The position numbers and the translations under genes were made by a program. 64,000 nt of DNA from Bombella dulcis (GTDB taxonomy: Bacteria; Pseudomonadota; Alphaproteobacteria; Acetobacterales; Acetobacteraceae). Below the pieces are notes generated by a model. That model ran no database searches. It had not been told where the DNA came from and saw only the letters and a list, made by a program, of their open reading frames with translations. The stretch's first letter is position 1. Each line of letters opens with the position of its first letter. The stretch lies in NCBI RefSeq assembly GCF_026385505.1, contig NZ_JANIDV010000001.1, positions 680,389-744,388 of the forward strand. The letters are read 5' to 3'. Shown here piece by piece: positions 1-10,465 of this stretch.

Positions 1-878
1 CGGCCTCCCTCGCCCTGCCCGCCCTGGGGAGTGATGGCGTCTATGTCATCGAAATGTCGTCCTACATGCTGGAACGGCTGAAAGACTATCATGCCTGCAC
101 CGCCGTCCTGCTGAACCTGACACCGGACCATCTGGACCGACATGGCTCCATGCAGGGTTATCTGGACGCCAAGGCACATGTTTTCGACAACATGACCACA
201 GGTGATCTTGCCATTCTGGGTGAAGACGCCTCATGGGCGGAGGCCCTGCGCCAGAGTCTGGCAGCACGAGGTGTCACCGTCCAGACACTCGCCATAACAC
301 AGGCCGTGCCAAAGGCAGACGCCCCTTTCCTGCCAGGGCAGCATAATGCCCAGAATATCGAGACCTGCCGGGCCATCGCCCGCCATCTGGGCCTGTCAGA
401 AGACCAGATTGCCCGGGGGATCAGGAGTTTTACCGGGCTGGATCACCGCCTCCAGCTCGTGGCGCAGGCTGATGGAATCAGTTTCATCAATGACAGCAAG
501 GCCACCAATGCGGAAGCCAGTTTCCATGCGCTGCGAGCCTTCCCCAGAAGCCTGTGGATTGCTGGAGGGATGGCCAAGGAAGGCGGCATAGCCAGCCTTG
601 CCCCCCTCTTCAGCCATGTACGTCGTGCCTTCCTCATCGGGCAGGATGCGCTACTGCTAGCCGACACGCTGAAAGCGCACGGCGTTCCCTTCGAGATCAG
701 CGGCACGCTGGAGCAGGCCACCCGGTCGGCCTGGACTTTCGCCCGGACGCAGGAGGCCCTGCCCATCCTGCTCTCCCCGGCCTGTGCAAGTTTTGACCAG
801 TTCCGCAACTTCGAGGAACGGGGCACGGAATTTGCGGCACTGGCCCGCAGCCTCTGTGCGAAAAAGGAACCCCGCTGA
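1..878 (+). CDS. murD: MurD, UDP-N-acetylmuramoylalanine-D-glutamate ligase (5' end missing)
   Basis: MurD adds D-glutamate to UDP-MurNAc-L-Ala in the cytoplasm. The window opens inside the gene: the reading frame is open from base 3 and about 290 C-terminal residues are visible. They include the central Mur-ligase motif IEMSSYMLE and the HLDRHGSM segment, then [10 protein letters not shown] and the C-terminal domain. The N-terminal UDP-binding part and ATP P-loop lie upstream. The stop overlaps the ftsW start (TGATG), as expected in a translationally coupled dcw operon. The match to the family is clear; only the start cannot be judged. Confidence 0.93.
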   Translation, partial: ASLALPALGSDGVYVIEMSSYMLERLKDYHACTAVLLNLTPDHLDRHGSMQGYLDAKAHVFDNMTTGDLAILGEDASWAEALRQSLAARGVTVQTLAITQAVPKADAPFLPGQHNAQNIETCRAIARHLGLSEDQIARGIRSFTGLDHRLQLVAQADGISFINDSKATNAEASFHALRAFPRSLWIAGGMAKEGGIASLAPLFSHVRRAFLIGQDALLLADTLKAHGVPFEISGTLEQATRSAWTFARTQEALPILLSPACASFDQFRNFEERGTEFAALARSLCAKKEPR

Positions 879-2083
879 TGGCCCTTGCCGACCGCTCCAA
901 CAGTTCCCAGAAGGCCCAGTGGTGGCGCAGCCTTGACCGTGTCAGCCTGAGCTGCGTGGGCATCCTCATTGCGCTGGGCTATATCCTCATGCTGGCGGCC
1001 AGCCCTGCCGTGGCGCACCGCATCGGGGCCTCCCGGAACATGTTCATTCTCAAACAGGTGGTCTTTCTGGCTCTTGCCGGCTCGGTCGTCATCGTGACAT
1101 CCCGCCTCAGCCCCCGCATGATCGGGCGTATCGCCGTCATGGGCGGTGTCGTCGCCCTCGGGGCAACCTTCCTGACCCTTGTCCACGGCATGGAGATCAA
1201 GGGGGCCAGACGCTGGATTGCCCTGCCGCTCATGTCCGTCCAGCCTTCGGAATTTCTCAAACCCTGCTTTGCCGTCGTGACAGGCCTGCTGCTGAGCCTC
1301 CGCCATACCCTGACACTGGCCAACGGATGGCGTTTCCCGGGGCGGCTGGTGGCCTGCGGGGTTTATGTCGTCATTGCGGCCCTGCTCCAGGCCCAGCCGG
1401 ATATCGGGATGCTGTCCGTCATCAGCATGGTGTTCATCACCCAGCTTTTCATTGACGGTCTGCCCATCATCATCTTCGGCATGCTGGTCACGGCCGCAAT
1501 GGGAGCCTTCGGCGTGGCCTATCTGGTGTTCGACCACGTCCATTCCCGTGTGCAACGCTTCCTGCATCCTGATGTGGGCGACCATTACCAGATCGACACC
1601 TCCATGCGGGCCTTCGGCAATGGAGGACTGCTGGGCCGGGGGCCGGGTGAAGGCCGGGTGAAGGACCTTCTTCCCGATGCCCATGCCGACTTCGTCTTTT
1701 CCGTGGCGGGGGAAGAATATGGCTTCGTGATGTGCCTCTTCATCATTGCCGTCTTTACCGTGCTGGTCTTCTCCACCCTCAACCGCCTCCTGGAAGAGAA
1801 GAACCCCTATGTCATCCTCTCCGCAGGCGGGCTGGTCACTGGCTTCGGCCTCCAGGCCTTCGTCAACATGGGATCATCCCTGCATCTGATCCCCACCAAG
1901 GGCATGACACTGCCCTTCATTTCCTACGGGGGCAGCTCGGCCCTTTCCGTGGCCCTGACCATCGGCATGGCTCTCGCCCTGACCCGCCATCGTATGGAAA
2001 GTGGCCTATTTACTCCATCGCCTTCCTCTGCTGAAACAGCCCCGCGCCTGACCAGATCATTCCATAAGGATCAACACCAATGA
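878..2083 (+). CDS. ftsW: FtsW, septal peptidoglycan glycosyltransferase
   Basis: A 401-residue polytopic inner-membrane SEDS protein that polymerises lipid II at the division septum with its partner class B PBP. Hydrophobic segments alternate along the chain, and the SEDS signatures are present: QPSEFLKP near residue 120, QPDIGM near 170, and the C-terminal FISYGGSSAL. Placement between murD and murG identifies FtsW rather than RodA. The start ATG overlaps the murD stop and the 3' end overlaps murG by four bases, so the three are probably co-translated. Confidence 0.95.
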   Translation: MALADRSNSSQKAQWWRSLDRVSLSCVGILIALGYILMLAASPAVAHRIGASRNMFILKQVVFLALAGSVVIVTSRLSPRMIGRIAVMGGVVALGATFLTLVHGMEIKGARRWIALPLMSVQPSEFLKPCFAVVTGLLLSLRHTLTLANGWRFPGRLVACGVYVVIAALLQAQPDIGMLSVISMVFITQLFIDGLPIIIFGMLVTAAMGAFGVAYLVFDHVHSRVQRFLHPDVGDHYQIDTSMRAFGNGGLLGRGPGEGRVKDLLPDAHADFVFSVAGEEYGFVMCLFIIAVFTVLVFSTLNRLLEEKNPYVILSAGGLVTGFGLQAFVNMGSSLHLIPTKGMTLPFISYGGSSALSVALTIGMALALTRHRMESGLFTPSPSSAETAPRLTRSFHKDQHQ

Positions 2084-3189
2084 AACACGCATCCATCATC
2101 ATTGCCGCCGGTGGCACGGGTGGTCATTTCTTCCCCGCTGAAGCTCTCGGGGCGGAACTTCAGCGGCGTGGGCATCAGACCGTCCTCATCACGGATGCCC
2201 GCAATAGCCGGGCAGGCGATGGTGTTTTTGGGGGTAGTCCCCGCTTTGTCCTCAAGGGTAGCGGCGTAGCTAGCAAAAAACCTGTTGAGAAACTCAAAGC
2301 TCTCAGTCAGTTGCTCCGGAGCACTTTTAATGCCCGCCAGATCATGGAAAAATATCAGCCTGCCGCCGTTGTCGGGTTTGGCGGCTATCCCTCCATCCCC
2401 CTGCTGGGCAGCCGCCTGAAGCTGGGTAAAAAGCCTGCCTTCATCATCCATGAGGGCAATGCCATTCTCGGGCAGGCCAACGCCCTTCTGGCCCGTTTCT
2501 GCGATGCCATCGCCACCTCCTATCCCCGGGTCGCCCGCCTGCCAAAAGGCCGGAAGGTCGTGCAGACAGGCATGCCCGTACGTGCCGCCATCGAAGACCT
2601 TGCCGATGTCGGCTATACGGCCCCGGACATGTACAACCATCAGGGTCCCATCAACCTGCTCATCTGGGGCGGGTCTCTTGGTGCCCAGATTTTCAGCTCT
2701 GTCGTGCCACAGGCTCTCTGCAACCTGCCCCAGCATGTCCGGGTCCGCCTGCACGTGACCCAGCAAGCCCATGAAGAGATGGTTCCTGTCCTTTCCGGCA
2801 TCTATGAGCAGGTCGGCATCAGGGCCACTGTCACACCCTTCATCAGGAACGTGGCCGAAGAGCTGGAAAAGGCCCATCTCGTCATCGGGCGGGCTGGTGG
2901 CTCCTCCATTGCCGAGCTGGCGATGGTCGGGCGTCCGTCCATCCTCGTGCCCCTCCCCATTGCGGCATCCGACGAGCAGGCCGTGAATGCACAGGCCATG
3001 GAGCGGGCCGGTGGTGGCTGGATGGTCCGCCAGCGTGACTTCTCATCAGAGGCACTCTGCAGGCATCTGGTCCAGCTCCTCACCCATCCCGAGGAACTGG
3101 CCAAGGCGGCAGAGGGGGCACGCAACCTCCAGCAACGCCGTGCCGCCGAAAGGCTGGCCGACCTGGTCGAAGCCTCCATCGACGCCTGA
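2080..3189 (+). CDS. murG: MurG, lipid I to lipid II GlcNAc transferase
   Basis: A 369-residue GT28 enzyme that transfers GlcNAc from UDP-GlcNAc to lipid I on the inner face of the membrane. The N-terminal glycine loop [10 protein letters not shown] (residues about 11-20), the GFGGYPS loop and the donor-site stretch [13 protein letters not shown], followed by PSILVPLP, are all visible. It starts with an ATGA overlap with ftsW. Codon use is GC-rich in most of the gene, with an AT-richer patch around 2240-2330 that does not break the frame. Confidence 0.95.
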   Translation: MKHASIIIAAGGTGGHFFPAEALGAELQRRGHQTVLITDARNSRAGDGVFGGSPRFVLKGSGVASKKPVEKLKALSQLLRSTFNARQIMEKYQPAAVVGFGGYPSIPLLGSRLKLGKKPAFIIHEGNAILGQANALLARFCDAIATSYPRVARLPKGRKVVQTGMPVRAAIEDLADVGYTAPDMYNHQGPINLLIWGGSLGAQIFSSVVPQALCNLPQHVRVRLHVTQQAHEEMVPVLSGIYEQVGIRATVTPFIRNVAEELEKAHLVIGRAGGSSIAELAMVGRPSILVPLPIAASDEQAVNAQAMERAGGGWMVRQRDFSSEALCRHLVQLLTHPEELAKAAEGARNLQQRRAAERLADLVEASIDA

Positions 3190-3229
3190 TTCCCCTGCCC
3201 ACCTTTTCCCCCTGCCGGAGTTCTCCCTA

Positions 3230-4654
3230 ATGCGTGCATTACCCCTCAATCTTGGCCTGATCCACTTTGTCGGCATTGGCGGCATCGGCATGTCCGGCAT
3301 TGCCGAAGTGCTGCACATGCTTGGCTACAAGGTTCAGGGGTCCGACATGGCCAAAAATGCCAATGTGAAGCGTCTGCGCAGGTCAGGCATTCATGTCCAT
3401 ATCGGCCATGACGAGGCCAATCTGGGGGAAGCCCGGGTCGTCGTCATCTCCACTGCCGTGAAGCGGGACAATCCCGAGGTCATGGCCGCCCGTGCCCGGC
3501 TCATCCCTGTTGTCCGGCGGGCGGAGATGCTGGCGGAGCTAATGCGCCTGCGCTGGGCCGTGGCCATCGGGGGGACACACGGCAAGACCACCACCACCAG
3601 CCTCGTAGCCTGCGTGCTGGAACAGGCGAAGCTGGACCCGACCGTCATCAATGGTGGTATCATCGAGGCCTACGGTACGAACACCCGCATGGGGTCCGGT
3701 GACTGGATGGTCGTGGAAGCGGATGAGAGCGATGGCTCCTTCCTCCGCCTCCCCGCCATCATTGCCGTCGTCACCAACATGGACCCCGAACATCTGGACC
3801 ACTGGGGGTCCGACGAGGCCATGGAGGCCGGGTACCGGCAGTTCGTCTCCAACATCCCCTTCTACGGGTTTGCCGTCCTCTGTGTGGACCATCCCCGTGT
3901 GCAGCAGATGATTCCCCAGCTCTCCGACCACCGTGTCGTGACCTATGGTTTCAGCCCGCAGGCGGATGTCCGGGCGGAAATCACCGGAACGGACAGCCGG
4001 GGCGTGACCTTCAGCGTCACCATCACGGACCGGGCCAGCAGCAGCCGACGTCTGGCCGGACCGTTCCATCTGCCCATGTTCGGCCATCATAACGTCCTCA
4101 ATGCCGTGGCGGCCATCGCCGTGGCACAGGAAATGGAAATCCCCGATCACGTCATCGCCGATGCCCTGGGGGGCTTCCGGGGCGTACAGCGTCGCTTCAC
4201 CCTGACGGGTACATGGAATGACGTGAAGATCATTGATGATTACGGCCATCATCCTGTCGAGATCGCCGCTGTCCTGAAAGCCGCCCGGCAGGCTGGCGCA
4301 AAGCATGTCATTGCCGTCATCCAGCCGCACCGTTATTCCCGCCTCAGTGCGCTGTTCAACGATTTCTGCACCTGCATGAATGATGCCGATACCGTCATCG
4401 TGGCGGATGTCTATGCCGCCGGGGAAAGCCCCATTGAAGGCATCGGACGGGACCAGCTCGTGGAAGGTCTGCGGGACCGCGGGCATCGCCATGTCCTGCC
4501 TCTGGCCTCCCCGGAAGAACTGGCCAGCCTCGTTGCCGATGTTGCCATGCCGGGCGACTATGTCGTCTGTCTGGGGGCTGGCTCCATCACCCACTGGGCA
4601 CAGGCCCTGCCTGAACAGCTTACCAGCCTGAACGGAACGCATCATGACGGCTGA
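3230..4654 (+). CDS. murC: MurC, UDP-N-acetylmuramate-L-alanine ligase
   Basis: A 474-residue Mur ligase that adds L-alanine to UDP-MurNAc. The N-terminal Rossmann motif [11 protein letters not shown] (residues 13-23) and the ATP loop GGTHGKT (114-120) are intact, as are EADESDGSF and DDYGHHPVE further on. The frame stays open upstream to 2987, but the chosen ATG at 3230 fits the family N-terminus and follows GGAG at normal distance, leaving 40 bp after murG. The 3' end overlaps murB by 11 bp. Confidence 0.95.
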   Translation: MRALPLNLGLIHFVGIGGIGMSGIAEVLHMLGYKVQGSDMAKNANVKRLRRSGIHVHIGHDEANLGEARVVVISTAVKRDNPEVMAARARLIPVVRRAEMLAELMRLRWAVAIGGTHGKTTTTSLVACVLEQAKLDPTVINGGIIEAYGTNTRMGSGDWMVVEADESDGSFLRLPAIIAVVTNMDPEHLDHWGSDEAMEAGYRQFVSNIPFYGFAVLCVDHPRVQQMIPQLSDHRVVTYGFSPQADVRAEITGTDSRGVTFSVTITDRASSSRRLAGPFHLPMFGHHNVLNAVAAIAVAQEMEIPDHVIADALGGFRGVQRRFTLTGTWNDVKIIDDYGHHPVEIAAVLKAARQAGAKHVIAVIQPHRYSRLSALFNDFCTCMNDADTVIVADVYAAGESPIEGIGRDQLVEGLRDRGHRHVLPLASPEELASLVADVAMPGDYVVCLGAGSITHWAQALPEQLTSLNGTHHDG

Positions 4655-5561
4655 TGCGCCTTTCCAGCAGGTACGGGGACGGCTGAAAGCACAGGCGCCT
4701 CTGGCCGCCCGCAGCTGGTTCCGCAGTGGCGGGGCTGCCGACTGGCTGTTCGTCCCGCAGGATGCGGAGGACCTTGCCTCAGCCCTGCGCCAGTGCCCGT
4801 CTGACCTGCCCGTGACGGTTCTTGGGGCCTGCTCCAACGTCATCATCCGGGATGGAGGTCTCCCGGGGCTGACCATCCGCCTCGCTGGCGGCTTTGCTGC
4901 CATTGAGGCCGATGGTGATGGCCTGATCGCCGGAGCTGCCGCACTGGATGGCAGCGTGGCCGAGACGGCGGCACAGGCAGGCATGGCCGGTTTTGCCTTC
5001 CTTTCCACCATTCCCGGCTCCATTGGCGGGGCCGTCTACATGAATGCGGGAGCCTACGGGGGGGACATGTCCACCCTGCTCGACTGGGTGGAGATTCTGA
5101 CCCGTGAGGGCACGCTCCAGCGTCTGCCTGCTGCATCACTGAACATGCAGTACCGCCACACTTCCCTGCCTGAAGGCAGCATCGTCCTGCGTGCCCGCCT
5201 GAAAGCGCATGGGGAGGAAGACCCGGCCGCCATCCAGCAGACAATGCAGGAGATGCGGGCCAGCCGTGAGGCCAGCCAGCCCCTGCGTGCCCGGACGGGC
5301 GGCTCCACCTTCCGCAATCCCGAAGGGCGTAAGGCATGGGAACTGATTGACGCTGCCGGGTGCCGGGGACTGCGGCACGGCGGAGCGCAGATCAGCGAGA
5401 AGCACTGCAACTTCATGCTCAACACGGGGGACGCCACCAGCACGGAACTGGAAAAACTGGGCGAAATGGTCCGTGCCCGTGTTCTGGACAAGAGCGGCAT
5501 CACCCTCCACTGGGAAATCAAGCGTCTGGGCCGCTCCCTTTCCTCCACTTCTTCCTCCTGA
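4644..5561 (+). CDS. murB: MurB, UDP-N-acetylenolpyruvoylglucosamine reductase
   Basis: A 305-residue FAD-dependent reductase that makes UDP-MurNAc. The FAD-binding region with [13 protein letters not shown], the [20 protein letters not shown] stretch, and the [10 protein letters not shown] segment carrying the catalytic serine are present; [18 protein letters not shown] follows in the C-terminal domain. Length fits the short (type I-like) MurB of Alphaproteobacteria. It lies between murC and ddl with overlapping or very short junctions. Confidence 0.95.
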   Translation: MTADAPFQQVRGRLKAQAPLAARSWFRSGGAADWLFVPQDAEDLASALRQCPSDLPVTVLGACSNVIIRDGGLPGLTIRLAGGFAAIEADGDGLIAGAAALDGSVAETAAQAGMAGFAFLSTIPGSIGGAVYMNAGAYGGDMSTLLDWVEILTREGTLQRLPAASLNMQYRHTSLPEGSIVLRARLKAHGEEDPAAIQQTMQEMRASREASQPLRARTGGSTFRNPEGRKAWELIDAAGCRGLRHGGAQISEKHCNFMLNTGDATSTELEKLGEMVRARVLDKSGITLHWEIKRLGRSLSSTSSS

Positions 5562-5577
5562 CGATGAGACATCGGGC

Positions 5578-6576
5578 ATGACAGACAGAAACATTCTCCC
5601 CACCGTAACGCCTCTTTCCATCGCCGTACTGATGGGGGGTACATCCAGCGAACGCAGCGTCAGCCTCTCCAGCGGCAGGGCCGTCATGGCAGCCCTGAAG
5701 GAGGCCGGTCATCATGTCCATGCCATTGATGCAGGACCGGACATCACCGCCACCATCTCGGCCCTGAAAGCCTGCAAGCCGGATGCCGTCTTCAATGCGC
5801 TGCACGGTCCCGGTGGAGAAGACGGAGCCATTCAGGGCGTTCTGGAATGGCTGGGCCTGCCCTATACCCATTCCGGCGTGCTGGCTTCCGCCACTGCTAT
5901 GAACAAGGCCAGCACCCGCATGGCTCTTCAGGCAGCCGGGCTGCCCGTAGCGGAAGGCTGCCTCATCACCCCGGAAGAGCTGAAACAGAGGGCACCGTTG
6001 CCGGCCCCCTATGTGCTGAAACCCGTGGCGGAAGGATCATCCGTCGGCGTACATATCCTTCATGAGGATGATGCGGGGACACGCCGTTCCATTGCCGATT
6101 CATGGACATTCGGTCCCCGGATTCTGGCCGAACGCTTCATTCCCGGCCGTGAACTAACCGTTGCCGTTCTGGGCGATGACGCCCTCGCCGTGACAGAAAT
6201 CCTCCCGCAGGAGAGCGGCGGCTTTTATGACTTCGCCGCCAAATATCAGGCCAATGGCTCCCGCCACATCATTCCCGCCCCTCTGCCTGCGGAAATTACG
6301 GACCAGGCCCTCACCCTCGCCCGCAAGGCCCATCAGGCTCTGGGCTGCAAGGGAGCCAGCCGGACGGATTACCGCTATGACGGCGGCAGCGGTGCGCTGA
6401 TCATTCTGGAGGTCAACACCCAGCCGGGCATGACAGCCACATCCCTCCTGCCCGAACAAGCAACCGCCCGAGGCGTGAGCTATCCCCTGCTGTGCCACTG
6501 GCTCGTGATGGACGCTCTGGGGAAGGCACAGCCCCTGTCGCTCCATCCCGTGCCCCAGCCTGACGGCAACGGCTGA
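5578..6576 (+). CDS. ddl: Ddl, D-alanine-D-alanine ligase
   Basis: A 332-residue ATP-grasp ligase that makes the D-Ala-D-Ala dipeptide. The N-terminal VLMGGTSSERSVSLSSG motif, FNALHGPGGEDG, the ATP-grasp core KPVAEGSSVGV and the metal site EVNTQPGMTATSL are visible. The frame is open upstream into murB, but the ATG at 5578 (MTDRNILP) fits the family and leaves a 16-bp gap. Paralogues A and B are not distinguished here. Confidence 0.94.
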   Translation: MTDRNILPTVTPLSIAVLMGGTSSERSVSLSSGRAVMAALKEAGHHVHAIDAGPDITATISALKACKPDAVFNALHGPGGEDGAIQGVLEWLGLPYTHSGVLASATAMNKASTRMALQAAGLPVAEGCLITPEELKQRAPLPAPYVLKPVAEGSSVGVHILHEDDAGTRRSIADSWTFGPRILAERFIPGRELTVAVLGDDALAVTEILPQESGGFYDFAAKYQANGSRHIIPAPLPAEITDQALTLARKAHQALGCKGASRTDYRYDGGSGALIILEVNTQPGMTATSLLPEQATARGVSYPLLCHWLVMDALGKAQPLSLHPVPQPDGNG

Positions 6577-6584
6577 CACACCCC

Positions 6585-7475
6585 ATGTCCTTCTTCAGAG
6601 AACGGCCTCAGGAACCCATAGACCCTTATGGAGATCGCCCTTCCAGCATGTCCCTCTTCTGGCAGAGACAGAAGATCATCATGCGGCGTCTCAGCATTCT
6701 GGGCCTAGTCTGTCTCCTGCTGGCCGGGACGGGCTGGCTGGCCTGGAGCAGCCTGGGAGGACACAGGCTCACTGACAGCCTGCGGGTCCGTCTGGCAGCC
6801 CTTGATCCACTCCGCATCCGTCACATCATCATCACGGGACGGCACCTGACGGATGAGAGTGAGATTCTGGAAGCCCTAGGCACGGACGTGAATCACTCCC
6901 TCTTCAGCTTCTCCGTAGAAACAGCCCGACAGCGGATAGATGAACTAACCTTCGTCAAATATTCAACGGTTGAACGCCACCTGCCCGATACGATTAATAT
7001 TACCATTGAGGAAAAAAATCCCATTGCCATATGGCAGATGGATGGTCACTTCGTCCTCATCAACCAAAAAGGTGACACAGTTTCCCGACAGGAACTCACG
7101 GCACGCAACAGCTCGGTCTTCCGCAAGCTACCTCTTATTGTTGGAATGGGTGCCAATCTGGAGGCCGATGCCATCATTTCCCTTCTGAACCAGTATCCGG
7201 ACATCAACAGCCATACGCTGGCCCTGATCCGCATCGGGCAGAGACGCTGGAACATCCTGATGCAAAACGGCACGACCCTCATGCTGCCAGAGGGAGCCGA
7301 GGCTGCTGCGCTGGCCCGACTGCACAGCTACCAGACTAATTATCAGCTTCTAGATCGCCCCCTTAAAACAATTGACATGCGCCTATCTGACCGTATGGTA
7401 ATTCACCCCGCAGGCTCCGTTTCAGTCACTGCCAATCAAGACGCTACATCCGTGCCTCCGCCAGCTGGAGACTGA
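6585..7475 (+). CDS. ftsQ: FtsQ, divisome protein with POTRA domain
   Basis: A 296-residue bitopic membrane protein that links early and late divisome parts. It has a short cytoplasmic N-terminus, one membrane helix at about residues 36-54 (LSILGLVCLLLAGTGWLAW) and a POTRA domain starting RIRHIIITGRHLTDESEIL. The FtsQ/DivIB beta domain follows. Base composition is patchy: typical to about 6,900, AT-rich around 6,930-7,080, GC-rich near 7,200-7,310, then AT-rich to the end. This suggests the left edge of the ftsA-ftsZ composition island lies in this gene. Confidence 0.92.
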   Translation: MSFFRERPQEPIDPYGDRPSSMSLFWQRQKIIMRRLSILGLVCLLLAGTGWLAWSSLGGHRLTDSLRVRLAALDPLRIRHIIITGRHLTDESEILEALGTDVNHSLFSFSVETARQRIDELTFVKYSTVERHLPDTINITIEEKNPIAIWQMDGHFVLINQKGDTVSRQELTARNSSVFRKLPLIVGMGANLEADAIISLLNQYPDINSHTLALIRIGQRRWNILMQNGTTLMLPEGAEAAALARLHSYQTNYQLLDRPLKTIDMRLSDRMVIHPAGSVSVTANQDATSVPPPAGD

Positions 7476-7481
7476 ACTTCC

Positions 7482-8813
7482 ATGACATTTCGCATTTCAA
7501 CTTCTCAGTCCTCCCATGCAATAAAAAAAGAAGAGCGGGCCATCCTCCCAATTCTTCCTTCGAAAGAACAACAAGGCTTTACATGGTCACCTGGCCTCAA
7601 AACTGTACTGGACATCGGTTCCACTAAAATAACCTGCTTTGTTGGCCAAGGATTAAAAAATGGCGGGTTACGAGTCCTTAGTTGGGGCTGGCGACGCTCG
7701 GAAGGAATCAGCTCGGGGGCAATAGTTGATGTCCTTCAACTCGAGCGTGTCATCCGAGCTACAGTCGGTGACGCCGAACGCAAAATTAGCCGTCGTATTA
7801 AGGATGTAACTGTTAACCTTGCTTGTGGTAATCCCCGCAGCTACCACATAGATGCCTTCACGACTCCCAACGGCCGAGAGGTAAACGAAGAAGATATCCG
7901 AGATCTTTATGGACAAGCCTGCCACAACGCCCTAGAGCCACGTCGTCAGATCGTGCATGCCCTGCCTTTGGGCTTTAACATCGATGACAGCATCACCGTG
8001 CTTAATCCATGTGGGCAACGGTGCGAAAAATTAATGGGCAAATTTCACATTATAGATGCCCAAACTAATGCCTTTCAGACTCTAAATGCCGTTTTACAAA
8101 AAGCTGAACTACGAATCGTGGGAATGTTATCTAATCCCATCGCTTCTGGCCTTGCCGTATTAGACCATGACGAGCGTGACCTCGGAGCCACCGTTGTCGA
8201 CATGGGCGCAGGAACGACCACCCTTGCCGTTTTTGCCCGTGGGCGCGTCCTCTACACTCGTCACATCCGCATTGGTGGACATCACATCACTCGTGACATT
8301 GCCCAATCCTTATCTATCCCCATCGACATGGCAGAGAGGCTGAAAACCCTTTATGGCATGGCCCATGCCTCTGCCAATGATGCTTTTATCCCCATTGCAC
8401 TTCCTCTTCCCCATCACAACATTGTTCGTCAAATCACTAGGGCTGATTTGGTACGAGCCATCGCTCCCCGTGTCGAGGAAACGCTAGAAATGCTTCGCTA
8501 CGAACTAGATGAAGCCGGATTAGGACGTCCGGCCGAGGGACGAGTCGTACTCACTGGCGGAGGAGCCCTCCTCAATGGCATTGACCTCGTAACTGCTGAA
8601 ATTCTTAATCGCCCAGTTCAGATTCGTTCTCCAATGAACATACGGGGTCTACCCGAGTCGAGCCATCCTTCAATCTGGACGGGATTTTCTACAGCCTCAG
8701 GGCAACTTGCCTGGGCAGTAGGAGCTAAAGACCACTTCTGCTTATCAGAGAAGAACACAGCACCTCAGGGAATAGCGTGGCGTATTACGAACCTTCTAAA
8801 ACGAAAAACATAG
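7482..8813 (+). CDS. ftsA: FtsA, actin-like divisome membrane anchor
   Basis: A 443-residue ASKHA-fold ATPase that tethers FtsZ to the membrane. The phosphate-1 motif VLDIGSTKITCFVG, the SHS2 region, the phosphate-2 motif VVDMGAGTTTLAVF and the adenosine motif VVLTGGGALLNGI are all present. It has about 35 extra residues before the core. The gene is clearly AT-richer than murC or lpxC and uses TTA, CTA, GTA and AAA codons freely, unlike neighbours dominated by CTG and AAG. It follows ftsQ by 6 bp and is separated from ftsZ by a 115-bp gap. Confidence 0.95.
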   Translation: MTFRISTSQSSHAIKKEERAILPILPSKEQQGFTWSPGLKTVLDIGSTKITCFVGQGLKNGGLRVLSWGWRRSEGISSGAIVDVLQLERVIRATVGDAERKISRRIKDVTVNLACGNPRSYHIDAFTTPNGREVNEEDIRDLYGQACHNALEPRRQIVHALPLGFNIDDSITVLNPCGQRCEKLMGKFHIIDAQTNAFQTLNAVLQKAELRIVGMLSNPIASGLAVLDHDERDLGATVVDMGAGTTTLAVFARGRVLYTRHIRIGGHHITRDIAQSLSIPIDMAERLKTLYGMAHASANDAFIPIALPLPHHNIVRQITRADLVRAIAPRVEETLEMLRYELDEAGLGRPAEGRVVLTGGGALLNGIDLVTAEILNRPVQIRSPMNIRGLPESSHPSIWTGFSTASGQLAWAVGAKDHFCLSEKNTAPQGIAWRITNLLKRKT

Positions 8814-8928
8814 ACAAAAAACAGCTCACACCTTCCAGCCTTATATCTTCAAGTGCTATCGTGCCCGAAAGACCCTCACACAACACCGATCACGCTTTCT
8901 GTCTTTATCCAACCGGAGCAAAAACTCT

Positions 8929-10410
8929 ATGTCTCTGAACCTAACCCCGACAACCCCCGGCGTGAATAGTGTAAGCCCTCCGCGTATTACCGTCATCGGA
9001 GTTGGAGGTGGCGGCGTCAATGCTGTCAATAACATGATCGGTGGAAAACTCCGTGGCGTAACTTTCATTGCCGCCAATACAGACGCCCAACAATTAGCTC
9101 TCTCCAAGGCCGAAACACGCCTTCAACTCGGCCCTACTCTTACGAGAGGATTAGGAGCTGGTGCCAAACCAGAAATCGGCCGCCAATCAGCCGAAGAAGT
9201 TGAAGCAGAGATTCGGCAGCATCTGGAAGGTGTTGACTTAGTCTTTGTAACAGCTGGGATGGGAGGCGGGACAGGCACGGGTGCCGCTCCTGTAGTTGCG
9301 CGAATTGCTCACGAATCCGGTGCTTTAACCATTGGTGTTGTTTCCAAGCCTTTTGATTTCGAAGGAGCCCGCCGAAGCCGGGCTGCAATAGCTGGAATCG
9401 CAGAGTTAGAAAAATATGTTGACACCCTTCTCGTCATTCCCAATCAAAATCTTTTTGGGTCTGCATCTTTAACGACGTCCCTAGTCGAAGCGTTCGCCAT
9501 GGCTGACGATGTATTGTACAGCGGCGTCCGTAGTGTAACCGACCTGATGGTTGAAGCCGGGTACCAGAATCTTGATTTCGCCGATGTCCGCACCGTCATG
9601 AGCGGCATGGGCAAGGCCATGATGGGCATTGGCACAGCATCCGCTGACGAAGACGGTGAAGATTGGGCCATAACGGCTGCCGAGCGAGCTATTTCTAACC
9701 CGCTTCTAGAGGAGACTTCTATTGCCGGGGCCCGTGCCCTCCTCGTGAACGTCACACTCGGCCCAGATATGAGCCTACTGGCCTATAACCAAATTATGAA
9801 CCTCATTCGCGAGACAGCCAACTGCGAAGATGAAGAAATTAACAGCGGCTTCGTCGTCAATGAAGAGATGAAAGGACGCGTGCAAGTTTCCGTTATCGCC
9901 ACGGGTCTAGATGGACGTGAGCGCAACGACTCCATTGGCCACTCCACGTACAAAGAACAGCCGCAAGAGGCCACGCAAGACGTAACTGCCGTTGTCCCCG
10001 TCTCCGAGAAAGATTCCTCATCAAGCGAAAAGAACCTCTGCCACGAAAACGAACTGAATCATACAGCATCTTCTCAAATAAGCCACGGTCCTACACCAAC
10101 GAGTTATAGCAGTAACGATCAAAACAGTCCATCATCCAACGCAACTCCGCAACTACCTAACTACGATCCTCACCTTGGCCCACATCACCAACTCTCTAAT
10201 TCCGTGTCGGCGCCCTCTTCCTCTCGGGTTGATACGCCATCGACAAATGGCGGCCTGTTTAGTCGTTTATTCCGCACCGCACGTCCAGAGCACGAAAGCC
10301 AGAACCAACAATCGCCACACAATAGTAAACTAGAAAATGAAGAACCAACTTCAACAAACGAGGATGACGAGCTAGATATTCCGGCCTATCTTCGTCGTAG
10401 TCCGAGATAA
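8929..10410 (+). CDS. ftsZ: FtsZ, tubulin-like division GTPase
   Basis: A 493-residue GTPase that forms the Z ring. [12 protein letters not shown], the tubulin signature [11 protein letters not shown] and the NFADV-like [11 protein letters not shown] are present. After the GTPase core (to about residue 330) there is a long, low-complexity, Ser/Asn/Pro/Gln-rich linker of about 150 residues, then the conserved tip LDIPAYLRR that binds FtsA and others. GGAG lies about 10 nt before the ATG. The gene shares the AT-rich codon use of ftsA; composition reverts at the start of lpxC. Confidence 0.96.
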   Translation: MSLNLTPTTPGVNSVSPPRITVIGVGGGGVNAVNNMIGGKLRGVTFIAANTDAQQLALSKAETRLQLGPTLTRGLGAGAKPEIGRQSAEEVEAEIRQHLEGVDLVFVTAGMGGGTGTGAAPVVARIAHESGALTIGVVSKPFDFEGARRSRAAIAGIAELEKYVDTLLVIPNQNLFGSASLTTSLVEAFAMADDVLYSGVRSVTDLMVEAGYQNLDFADVRTVMSGMGKAMMGIGTASADEDGEDWAITAAERAISNPLLEETSIAGARALLVNVTLGPDMSLLAYNQIMNLIRETANCEDEEINSGFVVNEEMKGRVQVSVIATGLDGRERNDSIGHSTYKEQPQEATQDVTAVVPVSEKDSSSSEKNLCHENELNHTASSQISHGPTPTSYSSNDQNSPSSNATPQLPNYDPHLGPHHQLSNSVSAPSSSRVDTPSTNGGLFSRLFRTARPEHESQNQQSPHNSKLENEEPTSTNEDDELDIPAYLRRSPR

Positions 10411-10465
10411 CTAGCTTCAATGTGAAGTTACTCCTAAAAGAAAGCTCTCTTCTCCATCACACCAT

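Noticed and set aside
443..1684. 413-codon minus-strand ORF across murD and ftsW
   Set aside because: Shadow of GC-rich coding DNA; the translation is His/Gly/Asp-rich, and murD and ftsW are certain on the plus strand.
3539..5023. 494-codon minus-strand ORF across murC and murB
   Set aside because: Antisense shadow of two well-identified Mur genes; low-complexity product, no ribosome site worth noting.
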